This document shows positions 25,441 through 35,364 of a stretch of 64,000 bases of DNA, piece after piece. Every line of letters starts with the position of its first letter. Position 1 is the stretch's first letter. Origin of the DNA: Echinicola vietnamensis DSM 17526 (GTDB taxonomy: Bacteria > Bacteroidota > Bacteroidia > Cytophagales > Cyclobacteriaceae); contig NC_019904.1 of NCBI RefSeq assembly GCF_000325705.1, forward strand, positions 1,558,001 to 1,622,000, given 5' to 3'. The position numbers and the translations under genes are program-made. The notes under the pieces are model-generated. The model saw only the letters and a program-made list of their open reading frames with translations. It had not been told where the DNA came from and did no database searches.

Positions 25441-25764
25441 ATGAAAACGGTTAAATTTTCATTTATGGCTCTTGCCCTCGTTTTGGGTTTTGCGCTTGTA
25501 TCTTTTGCCAAAGAAGGAAATGGTAAAACAGAAGCCAAAAGCAGTGATAAAAATGAGGCAGTGACTGCCACTCAATGGGCAGTTACAGGTGAAACCACCG
25601 ATGGAGGAGTGGAGTACTATACTGTCCAGACTCCATCTGGAAGTGAGTCTTGCCCTGGAGGTCCCGATGCTTGTTTGATTTCAAGTGAGACCCCGCCTGA
25701 TATGCAAAGTCGTATTCCTAAGAATCAGGCCACAGTGGATGACTTCAGGAATGGCTACAATTAA
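25441..25764 (+). CDS. Small secreted peptide (DUF6520-like)
   Basis: 107 residues. A clear signal peptide (about 1-22, FSFMALALVLGFALVSFA, cleavage before KEGNG) is followed by a small polar domain with two Cys in SESCPGGPDACL. The build, with short Lys/Glu linker, VTATQWAVTGE and a Cys pair near the end, is like DUF6520 small exported proteins of Bacteroidota. It faces away from mocR and converges on the TlpA-like gene with a bidirectional terminator between. Confidence 0.7.
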   Translation: MKTVKFSFMALALVLGFALVSFAKEGNGKTEAKSSDKNEAVTATQWAVTGETTDGGVEYYTVQTPSGSESCPGGPDACLISSETPPDMQSRIPKNQATVDDFRNGYN

Positions 25765-25792
25765 AGAATAGCCCCTTTAGTTTTTCATGAGC

Positions 25793-25831
25793 AAATAGGC
25801 CCTTTTAAGATTTCTTTAAAAGGGCCTATTA
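25793..25831. terminator. Bidirectional terminator between convergent genes
   Basis: AATAGGCCCTTTTAA at 25794-25808 and its exact complement at 25816-25830 form a 15-bp perfect stem with a 7-nt loop. It serves both the secreted-peptide gene (plus) and the TlpA-like gene (minus), whose stops are 30 and 6 bp away. Confidence 0.85.
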
Positions 25832-25836
25832 TTAAC

Positions 25837-27393
25837 TTACAGTAATTTGTCTATTTGATTGGAAAGGGCCTTAAAACCATCTTCCTTTCTGATATCAGAA
25901 AGATCATAGCTGTCTATTTTTCCCTCTTTGTTGATAATAACAATGGTTGGATACGCCCTGATATTGTAACTGGACACAATTGGATGACTCATACCTTCCC
26001 CATTGGTAAAAAGATTAATAGCCTTATCCGAGGTATATCCTCCCTTTTTTAAACTGTTCTCCCAAACTCTCCTGGAGCCATCAACAGATATGGAAATAAA
26101 CTTGACACTTGGGTTGTATTGATAAACTTCTTCTGCTTTTTTTAATACATTTTCAAACATCCACTTACAAGCCCCACACCCTGTAAACCAGAAGTCTATA
26201 ACGATTACTTTACCTCTAAACTCTGACAATGAAACAATATTTCCCTTTTGATCTTCCAACTCAAAATTCACCATTTCTCTTCCAGTCTTCCTTTTTTTTA
26301 ATTCCGTAAGCATATTTTGACAATAATCAGTACGAGCGATCTTAATGACTTTTTCAAGCTGCTTATCAAACTGCCGTGTTCCAAAGGATGTATATAGGAA
26401 TAGAGTTAACATCCGCTCTCGTAGCTCCCCTGAATATTTAGACATTATTCGTTCAAAAACCTGTGACGGGTCTTCACTTCCATTTAAAAAGTAACTATCC
26501 ACAATGTTTTTCCGAACTAAATACCTAAAATAATAGTAGGATCTTGCTAATGTCTCCTTTGACAAATCAGTTTCCGGTAAAACGTCTCTAACATTTTCAA
26601 AGTAAGCTTTTTTGATGTTCTCCAGTTCTTCCGATGATAGTTGTTCCTCGGCTTCTTTATAATACCTTAAAATACCATTTTTGAGAGCTGGGGTATATAA
26701 TTTATAAAGTGCATCTGCCATAAGCAGTTCATAGGCCTCAGGGCTCATGGCATCTTTATGATCTTCAATATAGGTTTTTATGGCTTCAGCACTTTTAGCA
26801 TAACCGTCCTGGTATTTTTGATTAGAATCAAAGGATTTATTGCTGCCTCCTATTTTTCTGTAGATATAATACGTTTCTGTCCATACCCTTAATTTGGTAG
26901 CACCTTCTCCCGAGAATGATAGATCAAATAATTGGATAGGGTCATAAGTTTCATATGTTGGAAGCACTTTCTTTTTACTTATTTGGATCTTTACATTGTC
27001 CCCACTCTCATAAATCAATAACGGCGTCAAAGCCTTTTTTAAGTATCTTGCTCTTTTAACAAATCGCTCTTCAGTATATATCCTTCCCTCTTTGGGGTTT
27101 AAGTTGGCCACCATGTAATATCCAATACCGGTGTTGGTCTTAAAACTGAATTTATATAAACCCTCATTATCCATTGTAGCTTTTATCTTTTTCCCTGGAT
27201 TTTTTAATGAAGGCGTTTCCCCATATAAGGGATTCATAACAAATAGCATCAATGTGTCTGTTGCAGTTGCCTGATCATATCGCACTGTCACTGACACCAT
27301 TTTTTGACTGTTCTCATATTGAGAAAAGGCCTTATTTGGGTTTGCTATTAGGGCAAACAATAATAATAGAAGTCTCATCATCTCACCTTTCAT
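25837..27393 (-). CDS. TlpA-like thiol-disulfide oxidoreductase with N-terminal domain
   Basis: About 518 residues from the ATG at 27393; a GTG at 27408 and an ATG at 27381 are alternatives. A signal peptide (ends KAFSQ) is followed by a beta-rich domain and a helical region. A thioredoxin fold fills the last 150 residues: IVIDFWFTGCGACKWMFENV with the CxxC GCGAC pair near residue 405, and the cis-Pro in AYPTIVI. Such proteins sit after SusC/SusD pairs and reduce or isomerise disulfides in the periplasm. It is the last gene of the susCD unit, overlapping or abutting susD. Confidence 0.85.
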   Translation of the reverse strand: MKGEMMRLLLLLFALIANPNKAFSQYENSQKMVSVTVRYDQATATDTLMLFVMNPLYGETPSLKNPGKKIKATMDNEGLYKFSFKTNTGIGYYMVANLNPKEGRIYTEERFVKRARYLKKALTPLLIYESGDNVKIQISKKKVLPTYETYDPIQLFDLSFSGEGATKLRVWTETYYIYRKIGGSNKSFDSNQKYQDGYAKSAEAIKTYIEDHKDAMSPEAYELLMADALYKLYTPALKNGILRYYKEAEEQLSSEELENIKKAYFENVRDVLPETDLSKETLARSYYYFRYLVRKNIVDSYFLNGSEDPSQVFERIMSKYSGELRERMLTLFLYTSFGTRQFDKQLEKVIKIARTDYCQNMLTELKKRKTGREMVNFELEDQKGNIVSLSEFRGKVIVIDFWFTGCGACKWMFENVLKKAEEVYQYNPSVKFISISVDGSRRVWENSLKKGGYTSDKAINLFTNGEGMSHPIVSSYNIRAYPTIVIINKEGKIDSYDLSDIRKEDGFKALSNQIDKLL

Positions 27394-28801
27394 TTTGTTG
27401 AAGATCACCTAACTGAACATCCATAAGAGGAATTGGAAAAACATACCTGGGATCATTCGGAGGTAATGAATAAACTTGATTTCCCAGCTCTCTTTTCATT
27501 GTTTTAGCAAACCTTTCATCTAAGTTCAGTCGCCTTAGATCGTCCCAGCGGAGCTGAGCGGTAAACGGAAGTTCCTTTCTTCTTTCTTCCAGGATTTTAT
27601 TTAAGAGACTATCAGGATGATCTATGGATATAGGTTCAAATGTTCCTTTTAGATATCTCTTTTCCAAAAGCAAATTGATATCTTCTTTTGCATCAGACAC
27701 ATTGCCTATTCTGGCATTACATTCTGCCCGTATCAAAATGACTTCATTCACTGCAATTCCCGCAAAATTTCGATTGAGCCCTGAATATGTCCCTCTAAAC
27801 TTTATTTCATTCTCCCCCTCTTCAGCAAAGAAGAATTTTTTTCGAAGATCATTATCATCGTACTTCTGATACAGGTCATTGCTGACGGAGGAAATCATAA
27901 TGTTTAATGGAGAAATCACATAATGTAAGTTAGAAGCCGCCCAAAACATAATTTCCGGATTCAATGGGTGAACTGGAAAACGGTAAAAGCTTGATAGATT
28001 AACGAGTGAACTGTCGTTAAAATCCAATAAATTGTTATTGTCTTTTAATGCCATATCCGCATACATCAATGCATTTTGGAAATCTCCTATGTTCAGATAA
28101 ACACGGGCTAGTAAGCCCCTGACAGATGTCTTAGTGGGTCGTGTTTGATAACTTGTTACATCAGGAAGCAGAGCTAAAGCTTCATGAAGATCCTGAAAGA
28201 TTTGATCATATGTTTGTTCCAGAGAAGATCTCTTTGGTGTTATATTTATATCAGAAGTAATGCGAAGGGGGAGGCCTAAACTCTGCATATTCGATTCAGA
28301 ATAGACCTTGCAGAACATTTGGGCAAGACCATAATAGGTAAATCCGCGGAAGAACAATGCGGTACCTTTTACAGCATCATATTCTGCACTATTTGCCGAG
28401 GTTCTTTTGATAGAATTTAGTCCATCTAAAGCAACATTGGCATGGGCAATCTTTCGGTATGCAGATGTCCAGTCTAAGGATTCCGGTTCGTTAAAAATTA
28501 CATCGGCCCAAATGTAGGCGTTTCTTTGAGTCTCCGGAGCACTATTAAATGCTTGAATATCCATATAAATATTATCAGTGCCTAAATCACCCATACTCGG
28601 ACAGAAGTAATTCATCCACTCTGCATAGTCAAGAATAGCTCTCATATCTGTTAATGTTTCTGGTCTGGAGTCCGACAAAGTTGATTTTTCATCTAACCAG
28701 GTATTCAACTCTGAACACCCCGCCAGAAATATTATTTCTACAGCCAGAAAAATTCTTAGACCGTAGTATCTTATTGAATTTCGTTTTTTCATAATTGACA
28801 T
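27383..28801 (-). CDS. SusD/RagB-family outer-membrane lipoprotein
   Basis: 472 residues. The lipoprotein signal ends in LAGC (Cys near residue 29). Family features are visible: SELNTWLDEKSTLSD at the start, TALFFRGFTYYGLAQMFCKVY for the TPR part, TSVRGLLARVYLNIGDFQNA, and the C-terminal EERRKELPFTAQLRWDDLRR. SusD-like proteins cap the SusC transporter and bind its substrate at the cell surface. The gene begins 3 nt after the susC stop. Confidence 0.93.
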   Translation of the reverse strand: MSIMKKRNSIRYYGLRIFLAVEIIFLAGCSELNTWLDEKSTLSDSRPETLTDMRAILDYAEWMNYFCPSMGDLGTDNIYMDIQAFNSAPETQRNAYIWADVIFNEPESLDWTSAYRKIAHANVALDGLNSIKRTSANSAEYDAVKGTALFFRGFTYYGLAQMFCKVYSESNMQSLGLPLRITSDINITPKRSSLEQTYDQIFQDLHEALALLPDVTSYQTRPTKTSVRGLLARVYLNIGDFQNALMYADMALKDNNNLLDFNDSSLVNLSSFYRFPVHPLNPEIMFWAASNLHYVISPLNIMISSVSNDLYQKYDDNDLRKKFFFAEEGENEIKFRGTYSGLNRNFAGIAVNEVILIRAECNARIGNVSDAKEDINLLLEKRYLKGTFEPISIDHPDSLLNKILEERRKELPFTAQLRWDDLRRLNLDERFAKTMKRELGNQVYSLPPNDPRYVFPIPLMDVQLGDLQQNER

Positions 28802-28804
28802 TTT

Positions 28805-31800
28805 TTAGAAGCCTGCACTTACCCCAAAAGAGAAAGAAAGGGGGTTAGGTAACCTATGTAGTAATGCTGTTGATGTTGCCTGATCAGGGTCTATTCCAAG
28901 ATCATTAGCCTTCCATATTATTCCGACATTATTCAAGTAGACATAAACATTACATGATTTCATGGGAAGTTTTTCTTTTAAGGCTGTCTTTAAATTGTAG
29001 CTGAGCTTAATGTCCTGCAGACGAATATGGTCGCCTTTCTCTACCAAACTCTCTGAATAATTATAGAAGGTACTCCTACGGGAATCAGAAGGATAAACTA
29101 TTGATGGAACATTGGTTATCTTTTCATCACCTGGATTTTGCCAGCGTTGGGTATAGTCCAGATTGGCATATCCGTCAATAATATCAGTATAATTTATGGC
29201 TGTTGATGATCGCCTGAAATAATATCCAGCTTTGAGTAAAAGGTTTACGGACAGAGATAATCCTTTAAAACTAAAATCGTTTCGAATTGCGCCATATATC
29301 TGCGGTAACGAAGAGCCATGGAAAATTAAACTATCAGGATGAAAATTATTAATTATTGCTTGATAGTCCTTACTGACCATCCCATTTAAATACCCCTGAG
29401 GATCACCATTTTCGGGATCTAAACCTGCCCATTTGTAGCTGAATATACTGTACAAAGGCTTTCCTTCAGCAAGGACACGATTTTGTATTGATGAGGACGT
29501 AGGTTCCTGCTTATAACTGGTAATTTTATCTTTTAAGCCACTCAATAATAAGCTGGTTTTCCATTGAAATGCCCGATTTATATTTTTGGTGTTAATTGTT
29601 ACATCCACACCATTGGTTCTGGTCGATGCAGAATTGATCATGGATTCTCTAAATCCGGAGTTGTGAGCCAGAGGATAAGGTTCTACTAAATCTTTACCTG
29701 ATTTCTGATATAATTCAATTGTTCCGCTAAACACCCCATTTCTTGTTTCGAAATCGATCCCAAAATTGATGTTCCTTATCCTTTCCCATTGCAAATCAGG
29801 ATTGGGAGGTGTTAAATTGGAAATAACTGGAAGGCCTGTTAGATAACTGGATCGATAGACTCCGGTGGTGTAAGCAGAACCATAATATACATTTCCATTA
29901 TAACCATATGTCAAACGAAGCTTCAAGTAATCCAGCCAACTACTTTGAAAGAAGTCTTCGCGACTTAAGGTCCAACCGGCCCCGGCGGACCATAAAGGGG
30001 TTATCTTTTGATTAATATTGACTCCAAATAAATTTGTTCCGTCATTCCTTCCACTTAGAGTAAAGGATAACCTGTCATCATAGACATACCCTAAATTGGA
30101 AAAGAAGGAAACAAACCGGTTCAACCTCCCTACTACTGTTCCATCTGGTGCTGGAATACGGGCAAATCCTCCTGGCGAAGTCGATAAGAACGTTGAAAAA
30201 TCCAGATTCATTGATGCTGTCCCAAACCTTTCTTCATAACCGTAAGATGTTCTTTGATACCCTTTGGTAGTCAGTTCTCGAATTTCACTACCAAGAATGG
30301 CTGAAATACTATGGCTTTGTTGAAAGTTTTTGTCAAATGATATCTGACCTCGAATATTTTGTGAAAGCCAGTCGTACTCACCAACATTTAAAATCCCACC
30401 ATTTTCTGGTATTTGATATGAAATAGAACCATCAGAATTCAGAAGCGAATAGCGGTTGATAAGATTTCTGGTGTAATAAGTATCTTCATTAAAATGCTCA
30501 TAATTGCTTATCTTCTGTCTTTCTGCCTGATACAGTAAATGGGCTTTTAAAAAAGGGGTAACCTGATATTCCAAGCCTGTTTTAATAAGCAGATCATATA
30601 TTTTCGTCTGGTTATCAGCAAATCTAAGCTCGTCGGTTGGGCGATACTGCCAATCTTTAAACCCTCTTTGCTCCATCTGCTCCTTATAGGACCTTCTATA
30701 ATCTTTATTTACAGATAGTGCCCTTCCCTGTGAATCAGAAAATTGGGCATAGGGATAAATACCAGCGTGTGTGAACCCACCAATGGAAATGCCTGTACCA
30801 AATGGCATTTGATTATTTCTAAATGTTTGGTTGGTACTAAAGTTCAGCCCAAGCTTTACAGTAAGTTTCTGAACGGGAGAAAATGAATTAGAAGTGTTAA
30901 GAGTGACTCTTTCATAGCCATTCCTTTTTAAGGCGTGTTTATTTTTATCGTACCCCACCGAAAAAGCATAGGTCATTTTGTCTGCCCCACCTCTTATTCC
31001 CAAGTAATATTGTTGATTAAATGATTTTTGATAAATATCGCGGTCGTAACTATCCCGAATATCAAATTTGCTTAAATCAGATAATGATTGTTGGGCTTGC
31101 TGTGTTGTTATTTCACCGGATCTTGCTTTATCAAGTAACTCAACTGCAGGTGTAAGTACCGGATAATAGACTGTGTTTTGAAGATAAGGGTCAAAGTACC
31201 CCTGGTCAAATAAATATTTTTCTACTTCTATATAGTCTTTGGATGGTAAATAGTTTGGATCATACCATAAATCAGGTTTTTCCTGTATTGTAAAGTTGGA
31301 ATTGAACTCAAGATGCATCTTCTCATTTTGTCTCCCTTTCTTTGTAGTGATAACTATCACGCCATTACCTGACCTCGCTCCCCAAATAGAAGCGGCTGCT
31401 GCATCCTTCAGAACAGTTATGCTTTTGATGTCATTTGGGTTTATATTATTTATATCTCCTTCATAAGGAAAATTATCTACAATAATCAGAGGACTTCTAC
31501 TGACATTGTTATCTAGGGTACTGATACCTCGTATAATAATCCCCGGGTTTCTTCCATTCGGGTCATGAGTAACAATCTGCGAGGTGCCACCTGAATATAA
31601 CAGGCCAGAAACAGTGCCATTAAGCCTGGATAACATGTCTGTCGAAACAGCCCTGTTTAGTAACGAGCTATCTAAAAGGGCGAAACTTCCGTTTAACCTC
31701 TCTTGTGGTAGCGTTTCATATCCAGTAGAAACAGTAAAGGTTTCCATTTCGGAGATGCTTTCTTGAAGTGTTATAAAAAGTTCCTTGGAAACATCAGTTA

Positions 31801-32485
31801 TTTCTATTTCCCTGGGTTGGAAACCAATCATAGAGATAATTAATATACTTTTTTCAACGACATTCTCAAGTTCAAAAATTCCGTCTTCATTCGATGATGC
31901 TCCTCGATGAGTGCCTTTGATCTGAATGGTTGCCCCGGCTATCGGGGCGCCTGTTATATCAACAATTACTCCTTTTACTGTGCCGGATTCTATTGGATCA
32001 TTTTGGGAGGGTGGTTTAGAAAACTTCCCTGTATCTTCATTTGATTTAATGACAATATCTCCTCCCAGGGATATGTAAGTAAAAGGTAAATCCTTCAGGA
32101 TTTGGTCTAATACACCCCGAAGAGGAACGTTGCTTGCGCTGATGCTTACAGGCATCCTGTAAGCAGCAACATCATCACTATAAATAAAAGCTGCTTTGGA
32201 TACCTTTGATACATGATCCAACACTTGCTTTAATGGTTTTTCTTTAAGTTCTACAGTCACTGGGATATCCAAAATAGACTGTCCTTTAACTTCTCCAGCA
32301 AATAAAGTGGCTGAAGTAAGACAAATCATCCCGATAATAAAGACAGACCATTTCATAATAAGCATGAACTTCCGGCCAAAAGGGCTGGCCAGGGATTGTA
32401 GTTGATGCAGATAGGAGAGCGTGCTTTGGGAATGCAATGACCCGCACCCTCTCTCTTCTACATGGAGAAGTAGAGTTTTTTTCAT
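28805..32485 (-). CDS. SusC/RagA TonB-dependent transducer, 5' region hit by an IS
   Basis: 1226 residues from the ATG at 32485. An N-terminal STN domain (VTVELKEKPLKQVLDHVSKV) is followed by a carboxypeptidase-like domain (GTVKGVIVDITGAPIAGATI), a plug (KSITVLKDAAAASIWGARSG) and a TonB barrel. The STN domain marks it as a transducer for a FecR/ECF pair, and such a pair lies upstream at 34231-35964. A frame four codons longer (ATG at 32497) begins inside the end of the IS4 element, so I regard 32485 as the native start. The IS separates the gene from its promoter and leader. Confidence 0.9.
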   Translation of the reverse strand: MKKTLLLHVEERGCGSLHSQSTLSYLHQLQSLASPFGRKFMLIMKWSVFIIGMICLTSATLFAGEVKGQSILDIPVTVELKEKPLKQVLDHVSKVSKAAFIYSDDVAAYRMPVSISASNVPLRGVLDQILKDLPFTYISLGGDIVIKSNEDTGKFSKPPSQNDPIESGTVKGVIVDITGAPIAGATIQIKGTHRGASSNEDGIFELENVVEKSILIISMIGFQPREIEITDVSKELFITLQESISEMETFTVSTGYETLPQERLNGSFALLDSSLLNRAVSTDMLSRLNGTVSGLLYSGGTSQIVTHDPNGRNPGIIIRGISTLDNNVSRSPLIIVDNFPYEGDINNINPNDIKSITVLKDAAAASIWGARSGNGVIVITTKKGRQNEKMHLEFNSNFTIQEKPDLWYDPNYLPSKDYIEVEKYLFDQGYFDPYLQNTVYYPVLTPAVELLDKARSGEITTQQAQQSLSDLSKFDIRDSYDRDIYQKSFNQQYYLGIRGGADKMTYAFSVGYDKNKHALKRNGYERVTLNTSNSFSPVQKLTVKLGLNFSTNQTFRNNQMPFGTGISIGGFTHAGIYPYAQFSDSQGRALSVNKDYRRSYKEQMEQRGFKDWQYRPTDELRFADNQTKIYDLLIKTGLEYQVTPFLKAHLLYQAERQKISNYEHFNEDTYYTRNLINRYSLLNSDGSISYQIPENGGILNVGEYDWLSQNIRGQISFDKNFQQSHSISAILGSEIRELTTKGYQRTSYGYEERFGTASMNLDFSTFLSTSPGGFARIPAPDGTVVGRLNRFVSFFSNLGYVYDDRLSFTLSGRNDGTNLFGVNINQKITPLWSAGAGWTLSREDFFQSSWLDYLKLRLTYGYNGNVYYGSAYTTGVYRSSYLTGLPVISNLTPPNPDLQWERIRNINFGIDFETRNGVFSGTIELYQKSGKDLVEPYPLAHNSGFRESMINSASTRTNGVDVTINTKNINRAFQWKTSLLLSGLKDKITSYKQEPTSSSIQNRVLAEGKPLYSIFSYKWAGLDPENGDPQGYLNGMVSKDYQAIINNFHPDSLIFHGSSLPQIYGAIRNDFSFKGLSLSVNLLLKAGYYFRRSSTAINYTDIIDGYANLDYTQRWQNPGDEKITNVPSIVYPSDSRRSTFYNYSESLVEKGDHIRLQDIKLSYNLKTALKEKLPMKSCNVYVYLNNVGIIWKANDLGIDPDQATSTALLHRLPNPLSFSFGVSAGF

Positions 32486-32494
32486 ATTTTTAAT
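32486..32494. repeat. Left 9-bp target site duplication of the IS
   Basis: ATTTTTAAT here is repeated exactly at 33905-33913, on the other side of the IS. On the minus strand it is directly followed by the susC ATG. Confidence 0.85.
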
Positions 32495-33904
32495 CATTGG
32501 TGTCCGGTAAAAAATAAATGAAAGAGGGCCAGTCCATTGCTGAACCAGCCCATTGTGGCTACTTTTGAGTTACGACACAAAAAAGTTAAGCCATGGGCAA
32601 AAGTAGTAATTTTAGCGGACAGCCGATATTCAATCAGTTAATAAAGTTCATTGACAAGGGGGAGGTAAGGGAGATAGCCCGCAGGCATAATGCGGAGCGT
32701 TATGTGAAGAAGTTCACGACTTATAACCACTTGATAGTAATGCTGTTTGTAGCATTTGAGGGCTATCATTCCATTCGTGAGACACTTGTCGGTTTGTTGG
32801 CCAATGCCCATAGATTGGCCCATTTGGGTCTGAACTATGTGGTAAGGCGGAGTACGTTATCAGAAGCCAACAAACGACGTGTGAGCGATGTGTTCGCCGA
32901 TATATACATGAGTGTGTACCAAAGGCATGGTGACAGTTTAACGGACAGCCGGTTGAAGGATGCTGATATGAAGAGGCTCTATATTATGGATTCTACCACC
33001 ATTAGTCTGTTCAAGGATATTCTCAAGGGAGTAGGCAGGAACCCTAAAACGGGCAAAAAGAAAGGAGGTATTAAGGCCCACACCATCATCAGGGCGAGTG
33101 ACCATGTTCCTTATCTTGTCCGTTACAGTGCGGCTGTCCGACATGACCATACCTTCCTGGATGAGGTTTTCAACCTGCCCGGGGGCTCTATCATCACTTT
33201 TGATAAGGGATATGTGGATTATGGAAAATATGAGGTCCTGACCGAAAGCGGGATATGGTATGTGACCAGGTTAAAAGACAATGCTGTCTATCAGGCCCGA
33301 AAGGAGTTTAATATTCCTGATCAGGCAGATTCCGGAGTACTCAAGGATGAAGAAATCATCTTACGATATGGCAAGAACAAGCAACAGGAGCACCGTTCCA
33401 GGAGAATAGCCTATTGGGACAGCAAAAGTGAACGCCTGTTTGAGTTCATTACCAATAATTTTGAGATGGCAGCAGAGAAGATAGCACTCATCTATAAAAG
33501 ACGCTGGCAGATAGAGCTATTATTCAAACAGCTTAAGCAGAACTTCCCTTTAAAGTACTTCTTGGGCGACAATGAAAATGCCATAGAAATACAGATATGG
33601 TCGGCCATGTTGGCCAATCTCCTTTTGACCTTGATCAAAAGCCAGGTCAAAAGGAAATGGGCTTTCTCCAACTTGGTATCCCTGGTCAGACAGCAATTAA
33701 TGAATTATATCAGCTTGTATAGGTTCCTGGAGGATCCGGAAGGAAGCTGGAGAGCCATCATACAAGAAGATATTTTGAAAAATCAAAACACACTGTTCCC
33801 TGAGATGAGGGGGGCTTGCTCCTGACAAAAACCAAGTAACCGCTTTATAATCAGTAGGTTGAGAATTGAATTTAACTAATATCCGGGTTTACCGGACAAC
33901 AATG
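32495..33904 (+). mobile_element. Complete IS4-family insertion sequence, 1410 bp
   Basis: The ends are 17-bp inverted repeats with one mismatch: CATTGGTGTCCGGTAAA at 32495-32511 and its complement at 33888-33904 (with T for G at the fifth position). They are flanked by the 9-bp direct repeat ATTTTTAAT, in the 9-12 bp range usual for the IS4 family. One intact transposase gene lies inside. The perfect target duplication suggests a recent insertion. Confidence 0.92.
32593..33825 (+). CDS. IS4-family DDE transposase
   Basis: 410 residues, full length. Catalytic residues are visible: Asp in IMDSTTISLF (near 133), Asp in ITFDKGYVDY (near 200) and Glu in the signature YKRRWQIELLFKQLK, which fits the Y-x2-R-x3-E-x6-K pattern of the IS4 family. 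The N-terminal 70 residues resemble the DUF4372 DNA-binding part (NQLIKFIDKGEVREIARRHN). No frameshift or stop, so probably active. Confidence 0.95.
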   Translation: MGKSSNFSGQPIFNQLIKFIDKGEVREIARRHNAERYVKKFTTYNHLIVMLFVAFEGYHSIRETLVGLLANAHRLAHLGLNYVVRRSTLSEANKRRVSDVFADIYMSVYQRHGDSLTDSRLKDADMKRLYIMDSTTISLFKDILKGVGRNPKTGKKKGGIKAHTIIRASDHVPYLVRYSAAVRHDHTFLDEVFNLPGGSIITFDKGYVDYGKYEVLTESGIWYVTRLKDNAVYQARKEFNIPDQADSGVLKDEEIILRYGKNKQQEHRSRRIAYWDSKSERLFEFITNNFEMAAEKIALIYKRRWQIELLFKQLKQNFPLKYFLGDNENAIEIQIWSAMLANLLLTLIKSQVKRKWAFSNLVSLVRQQLMNYISLYRFLEDPEGSWRAIIQEDILKNQNTLFPEMRGACS

Positions 33905-33913
33905 ATTTTTAAT
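33905..33913. repeat. Right 9-bp target site duplication of the IS
   Basis: ATTTTTAAT, the exact counterpart of 32486-32494. Removing the IS and one copy restores a continuous leader into the susC ATG. Confidence 0.85.
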
Positions 33914-34230
33914 ACCGTTTAAGTGTCAGGGCTTAAAGCGAAGTTTTCCAGACGCCCGCTTTTAGGCCCGCATTTGATTATGCACTCTCGCTTTTGCTTA
34001 CCGGCCAAGGTTTTCAAAAGCGGGAGTTGTTTTTTAGAAAATGGCCCCGCCCACCAACTGCCTGAAATAGATTGTTTGATTTGGATTTAGGTGAAACATA
34101 GATTTAGCGGCAGGCAGGAGCCACTTCTTTTAGAGAATCTAACCACGGCAAAGCCACGGCCTTTTCTTGATTATACAGATCTGTGGTTTGTTAAACCGAT
34201 ATGAAGAAAGTTACCGTTAACCTCCTTAGT
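33914..34230. other. Former susC leader and promoter region, now separated by the IS
   Basis: No gene in this 317-bp stretch. It lies between the fecR stop and the IS and, before the insertion, preceded susC directly. It should hold the target promoter of the ECF sigma factor. A hairpin with a T-run is present (separate entry). A G+C-rich patch (33950-34060) lies beside AT-rich sequence. Confidence 0.5.
33985..34036 (+). terminator. Hairpin with T-run, plus-strand orientation
   Basis: CTCTCGCTTTTG at 33985-33996 pairs with CAAAAGCGGGAG at 34015-34026 (one G-T pair), followed by TTGTTTTTT. It has the form of a plus-strand terminator, though no plus-strand gene preceded it before the IS came in. 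It may now stop read-through from the transposase, or act in the susC leader on the other strand. Confidence 0.5.
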
Positions 34231-35271
34231 CTATTTGGGTTTTATTCGATATGTATTTTCACCGGCTCCATACCATCCGGCATTCATAACCAGACTTATT
34301 TTTTCCAGCATGACAAGAAGTTCATCTTCGGTATTCATGGTGCCATAATACTCCCGGTTGACCAGGCTTGAGTCCAACTGAATTTTTACACCGTACTGAC
34401 GCTCCATATCCTGAACTACTTCTTCCAGCCTGGTTGCCTCATACCGGAAGATACCGTTGCGCCGGGAGAGGTACTTACGGGCATCCGTAACCATTTCTTT
34501 TCGAATGGACCGGTTTTCTTTTTCGAAAACTGCCTGTTCATTGGGATGAAGAATGGTCGGCGATTTGTTCTTTTCCCCGGCAGGTTTTAACGACACAGCC
34601 CCTTCCAGAAGGGTGACCGTCACATCTTCATCCCCTTCATAAGCTGTCAGGTTAAAGGACGTGCCGAGCACTTTGGTTTCAAGCTGTCCTGAGAGGATAA
34701 TAAAGGGATGCTGCTTATCAGGTTGCACCTCGAAAAAGGCTTCTCCTTTTAGATTCACCTCCCTTACCGGTCCTCTGAACTCCTTAGGGTACTCCAAAAC
34801 ACTTCCTGGGCTCAGCCAGACTTGGGTGCCATCCGGTAGGGCTATCGTTTTTCGCTCTGCTTTACTTGTCAGCATTGTTTCCATTTTAACCGGTGCCAGG
34901 ATATTCAGAAGTTCATAGCGGAAGAAATACCCGATGCCCAGCAACAGTACCAGGGAGGCAGCGATGGATAGTATCGTTTTTCTCAAAACTCCGTTTTTAG
35001 ATGCAGGAGTTTTTTCTCTTGTAAATGATGGACGGCTAATCCGGTTATGCACACGCTCCAGGGCTTGGGAAGTATTGTACCTCCTTATTTGGTCCAGCCA
35101 TTGGTCCCGTAGCGTTGAATCCTGTAGCTGCTCAAATAATTCCTTGTTCTGCGGGGATCGGTCTATCCAATCCCTGAGTTCTACTTGCTCGGATAATTCA
35201 AGTCTTTGGTTCCCGGCTTGTTTTTTAAGCAGGTAGATTACCCTTGCAATATGGGCAGGATCGTTTTCCAT
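34231..35271 (-). CDS. FecR-family anti-sigma regulator
   Basis: 346 residues. An N-terminal cytoplasmic domain has the conserved WLDQIRRYN end, then one membrane helix (about 92-110, with ILSIAASLVLLLGIGYFF). The periplasmic FecR domain follows (KTIALPDGTQVWLSPGSVLEYP, then REVNLKGEAFFEV). The C-terminal DUF4974-like part has YEATRLEEVVQDMERQYGV. It receives the signal from the STN domain of the SusC transducer and controls the sigma factor encoded upstream. Confidence 0.93.
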   Translation of the reverse strand: MENDPAHIARVIYLLKKQAGNQRLELSEQVELRDWIDRSPQNKELFEQLQDSTLRDQWLDQIRRYNTSQALERVHNRISRPSFTREKTPASKNGVLRKTILSIAASLVLLLGIGYFFRYELLNILAPVKMETMLTSKAERKTIALPDGTQVWLSPGSVLEYPKEFRGPVREVNLKGEAFFEVQPDKQHPFIILSGQLETKVLGTSFNLTAYEGDEDVTVTLLEGAVSLKPAGEKNKSPTILHPNEQAVFEKENRSIRKEMVTDARKYLSRRNGIFRYEATRLEEVVQDMERQYGVKIQLDSSLVNREYYGTMNTEDELLVMLEKISLVMNAGWYGAGENTYRIKPK

Positions 35272-35364
35272 ATTCTTCCGTTGCGCGATTTTTCCTTGCT
35301 TTTACTTCTATCACGACACGGAAAGAGAATAGTACCTATTGGGGCTATAAAAATTTTAAAAAAA

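Noticed and set aside
32486..32497. susC start at 32497
   Set aside because: That ATG lies in the terminal inverted repeat and target duplication of the IS, so it cannot be the ancestral start.
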